8,450 bases of DNA from an uncultured Candidatus Udaeobacter sp. (GTDB taxonomy: Bacteria > Verrucomicrobiota > Verrucomicrobiia > Chthoniobacterales > UBA10450), in NCBI GenBank assembly GCA_955652245.1, contig CATPAV010000123.1, forward strand, positions 1 through 8,450. Direction: 5' to 3'. This document shows, in pieces, positions 6,527-8,450 of this stretch (positions within the stretch are counted from its first letter, which is position 1; every line of letters starts with the position of its first letter). Made by a program: the position numbers and the translations under genes. The notes below the pieces were generated by a model that was given only the letters and a program-made list of their open reading frames with translations, ran no database searches and was not told the DNA's origin.

Positions 6527-7498
6527 ATGAAAATTCTCGTCGTTGGCGGCGCCGGCTATATCGGGAGCATCTGCACCGAATTGCTTCTCGATGAAGGGCA
6601 TGAAACCGTGGTCTTCGATAACCTCCTAGAGGGCCATCGTCGTGCGGTGGATGCGCGGGCGAGATTCATCGAGGGCGACCTGGCTGACCGGGAAAAGATC
6701 CAGGCGGCGCTTTCTAGCACCCGTCCGGACGCCGTAATGCATTTCGCCGCAAGTGCGCTCGTTGGCGAGTCAATGCGCGATCCGTCCAAATATTTTCGCA
6801 ACAACATTTCTAACGGCTTGAACTTGCTCGATGCCATGGTGGCAACGCGCGTTGGCCGGCTCGTGTTTTCTTCGACCTGCGCGATTTTCGGACCGCCGGA
6901 GCGCGTCCCAATCGATGAAACTGCGCCGGAGCGCCCAATCAATCCGTATGGCGAATCCAAGCTCGCCTACGAAAAGATTTTGCGCTGGTACGGCGAGATT
7001 CATGGTTTGAGGTTCGTTTCCCTCCGTTATTTCAATGCGGCCGGCGCATCGGGGACTTTCGGCGAGGATCACCGGATCGAGACGCACTTGATCCCAAACG
7101 TGCTTAAGGTCGCGCTCGGTCAAAAACCGCACGTGGAAATCTACGGCGCCGATTATGAGACACCGGACGGCACCTGTATTCGCGACTACATCCACATTGC
7201 CGATCTCGTTCGAGCGCACCTCCTGGCCTTGGGCGCTGGCAAGAGCGAATTTTATAACCTTGGCACGGGTGACGGCTCCAGTGTTCGTCAAGTCATCGCC
7301 GCTTGCCGGAAAATCACCGGACGAAAGATCGACATCGTCGAAAAGCGCCGCCGGCCCGGCGACCCCCCGCGACTGATCGCTTCGTCGGAAAAAATCAAAC
7401 GTGATCTTGGGTGGCGACCGCAGTTCGAGTCACTTGACGCGATTATCGAGAGTGCTTGGAAATGGCAACAGAAATTTCCACATGGCTACGGCGATTAG
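6527..7498 (+). CDS. galE: UDP-glucose 4-epimerase (GalE family, extended SDR)
   Basis: A 323-residue NAD-dependent nucleotide-sugar epimerase that interconverts UDP-glucose and UDP-galactose (possibly also the N-acetyl forms) for cell-surface glycans or galactose use; cytoplasmic. Seen: the NAD-binding GGAGYIG at 7-13; GDL at 50-52; HFAA at 72-75; SST at 115-117, with Thr117 in the place of the catalytic Ser/Thr; YGESK at 141-145 (catalytic Tyr141, Lys145); RYFNAAGA at 167-174; the substrate-side RDYIH at 219-223; and RRPGDPPRL at 275-283. Length is normal, slightly short. The start is the ATG directly before the Rossmann glycines; a TTG at 6491 would add 12 residues with no family match. 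The gate position matching Tyr299 of E. coli GalE appears to be Leu283. The gap to the upstream gene is 52 nt, so co-transcription is possible. Confidence 0.93.
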   Translation: MKILVVGGAGYIGSICTELLLDEGHETVVFDNLLEGHRRAVDARARFIEGDLADREKIQAALSSTRPDAVMHFAASALVGESMRDPSKYFRNNISNGLNLLDAMVATRVGRLVFSSTCAIFGPPERVPIDETAPERPINPYGESKLAYEKILRWYGEIHGLRFVSLRYFNAAGASGTFGEDHRIETHLIPNVLKVALGQKPHVEIYGADYETPDGTCIRDYIHIADLVRAHLLALGAGKSEFYNLGTGDGSSVRQVIAACRKITGRKIDIVEKRRRPGDPPRLIASSEKIKRDLGWRPQFESLDAIIESAWKWQQKFPHGYGD

Positions 7499-7569
7499 CT
7501 GTAGTCGAGGTCGCTGACTTCGGCAGCGCGGGAAGGAGAGAGCGGGGCCACCCACCCAGCTACAATAAA

Positions 7570-7602
7570 AAGCACCCGCGAAATCGCATTCCGCGGGTGC
7601 TT
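7570..7602. terminator. Rho-independent terminator hairpin, probably bidirectional
   Basis: AAGCACCCGCG at 7570-7580 pairs perfectly with CGCGGGTGCTT at 7592-7602 (11 bp) around an 11-nt loop. Read on the - strand the stem is followed at once by TTTATTG, a good U-tract for the gene ending at 7634. Read on the + strand TTTT follows after CGAA, a weaker tract that could still stop transcription from galE. Confidence 0.88.
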
Positions 7603-7633
7603 CGAATTTTCGACTACTTATCGAAACAACCCA

Positions 7634-8050
7634 TTAGGGTTTTGTTGTCGTTGTTGTGGTCTCTTTTTTCTCGTAGACCGTTGCCGGTTGACTCAGGACC
7701 ACCTTGCGCACAACTACTCGGTCACCGACATTCGTGTAATAGACCGTCGCCGGCATGTCTGGCCGAATCGCCGACCAACTCACGGTATGCCCTTCTGGAT
7801 CCAGAATGGTCGTGTCTTTCGTGTAGTAATACCGAACGGGGGCCGCAGCCGTCGACGTGCGAAACATGATATAATCCGAATCCGGCGTGTAAGCCGCAAT
7901 CGTCCCTGTGCTTGTGGTCGTGGCGGTTGTTGTCGTGCCAGTCACGGGGTTCGTCGTCGTCGTTGTGGTCTCTTGCGCGAGAGCTATGCCAAGCGCTGCC
8001 GCGCACGCCACTCCCGCTGCCAATATTTTCACTAATCTCGTTTGTTTCAT
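7634..8050 (-). CDS. Small exported threonine-rich protein of unknown function
   Basis: A 138-residue predicted secreted protein. The N-terminus is a classical signal peptide (MKQTRLVKILAAGVACAAAL and on to ALAQ, cleavage expected after Ala25). The mature protein starts with a threonine-rich stretch (ETTTTTTNPVTGTTTTATTT, residues 27-46), has a folded-looking middle of about 75 residues (50-125) rich in Tyr, Val and Asp, and ends with KKETTTTTTKP. The middle resembles small beta-rich exported proteins; phrases such as YYYTKDTTILDPEG and DMPATVYYTNVGDRVVVRKV suggest a repeated strand pattern. I recall similar threonine-rich exported proteins in Verrucomicrobiota but know no function. The start is the ATG with AGAGGG six nt upstream (8057-8062), the clearest ribosome site in the window. 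It ends at the strong hairpin shared with galE. Confidence 0.85.
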   Translation of the reverse strand: MKQTRLVKILAAGVACAAALGIALAQETTTTTTNPVTGTTTTATTTSTGTIAAYTPDSDYIMFRTSTAAAPVRYYYTKDTTILDPEGHTVSWSAIRPDMPATVYYTNVGDRVVVRKVVLSQPATVYEKKETTTTTTKP

Positions 8051-8072
8051 ATTTGTCCCTCTGCTTTGGTTA

Positions 8073-8089
8073 AACGGATGCTTTCCGTT
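8073..8089 (-). promoter_or_regulatory. Small hairpin in the leader of the threonine-rich protein gene
   Basis: AACGGA (8073-8078) and TCCGTT (8084-8089) form a 6-bp stem with a 5-nt loop, ten nt upstream of the AGAGGG ribosome site of the - strand gene. It may be a leader stem-loop or an operator half-site pair; chance is also possible. I found no convincing promoter boxes in the 8063-8215 gap for either divergent gene. Confidence 0.3.
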
Positions 8090-8215
8090 GTGCATATTTC
8101 CGACTGTTTGAAGCCGGAGTTTATTCAATCCCCTGATGCCTTCGTAACTTCGAGCCTGTACGGTTGTATCAAAAGTAAGGATCGACAGCCCTCCGAAGGC
8201 GCCGCCTGACTCTTT

Positions 8216-8450
8216 ATGCAAGCGTTGCCTGGATTTCGTGATTTTCTTCCCGACGATTGCGCGGCGCGCAATTACATTTTCGCACGCTGGCGCGAAGTGG
8301 CTCGGCGCTATGGCTTCGTCGAATGGGATGGCCCCATCCTCGAGCCCACTGAATTGTATACAAAAAAGAGCGGCGCCGAAATCGTTGGCCAACTTTTTAA
8401 CTTTACCGACAAAGGCGAGCGCGAAGTGGCGCTGCGACCTGAGCTCACGC
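8216..8450 (+). CDS. hisS: Histidyl-tRNA synthetase, N-terminal part (runs off the window)
   Basis: The first 78 codons of a class II histidyl-tRNA synthetase, which charges tRNA-His with histidine using ATP. The frame opens at the ATG with MQALPGFRDFLPDD, the typical N-terminal motif (PGFRDFLPD). It continues with RRYGFVEWDGPILEPTELY, as in class II motif 1, and then SGAEIVGQLFNFTDKGERE and VALRPELT, the start of motif 2. The RPELT form differs from RPEGT in E. coli and is the version I associate with plant organellar and some bacterial HisRS. The gene is open to the last base with no stop. No strong ribosome site is seen; GAAGG at 8195-8199 is too far to be convincing. It is divergent from the threonine-rich protein gene. 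Confidence 0.92.
   Translation, partial: MQALPGFRDFLPDDCAARNYIFARWREVARRYGFVEWDGPILEPTELYTKKSGAEIVGQLFNFTDKGEREVALRPELT

Noticed and set aside
8051..8392. 114-residue N-terminal extension of the threonine-rich protein on the - strand
   Set aside because: It would bury the signal peptide and runs antisense through the real start of hisS; the ATG at 8050 has a strong ribosome site.

Overview
The window is about 8.45 kb of gene-dense bacterial chromosome with moderate to high G+C. It holds ten protein genes, of which the first (exbB) and last (hisS) run off the ends. The content suggests a Gram-negative bacterium: there is a TonB/ExbB/ExbD energy-transducing system, a lipoprotein and a small exported protein. 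The short threonine-rich exported protein and the general gene style remind me of soil Verrucomicrobiota (Chthoniobacterales-like). That is an impression from family knowledge and no marker here proves it. No tRNA, rRNA, CRISPR array, transposase or phage gene was seen.

Layout. Positions 2-1987 (+) carry a compact cluster exbB(partial)-exbD1-tonB-exbD2 with gaps of 9-18 nt, almost certainly one transcript. It encodes an inner-membrane proton channel (ExbB with two ExbD paralogues) plus a TonB protein that passes energy to outer-membrane transporters. rdgB (-) meets it tail to tail, the two stop codons overlapping. A 131-nt divergent gap holding small repeats separates rdgB from leuS (+). leuS is followed 15 nt later by mscL, then a 3D-domain lipoprotein, then a GalE-type epimerase, all on +. 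A strong hairpin at 7570-7602 lies between galE and a convergent threonine-rich exported protein (-). A divergent gap then leads to the start of hisS (+).

How the genes relate. The first cluster is a functional unit (TonB-dependent uptake). The rest is mostly housekeeping: nucleotide-pool sanitation (RdgB), two aminoacyl-tRNA synthetases (LeuRS, HisRS), osmotic safety valve (MscL), cell-wall-associated lipoprotein, and nucleotide-sugar epimerase. Mechanosensing, envelope lipoprotein and sugar epimerase genes sit together, which may only be loose envelope-related clustering.

I do not see a clearly new multi-gene system. The points most worth a second look are: the duplicated exbD whose second copy ends in a polyproline tail; the four-cysteine zinc-ribbon-like tail on MscL; the tandem Lys/Gln repeat ending the 3D lipoprotein; the low-complexity threonine-rich exported protein; and the palindrome plus tandem 8-mers between rdgB and leuS. 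No stretch longer than about 170 bases lacks a gene. Clear Shine-Dalgarno sites are seen only before a minority of genes.
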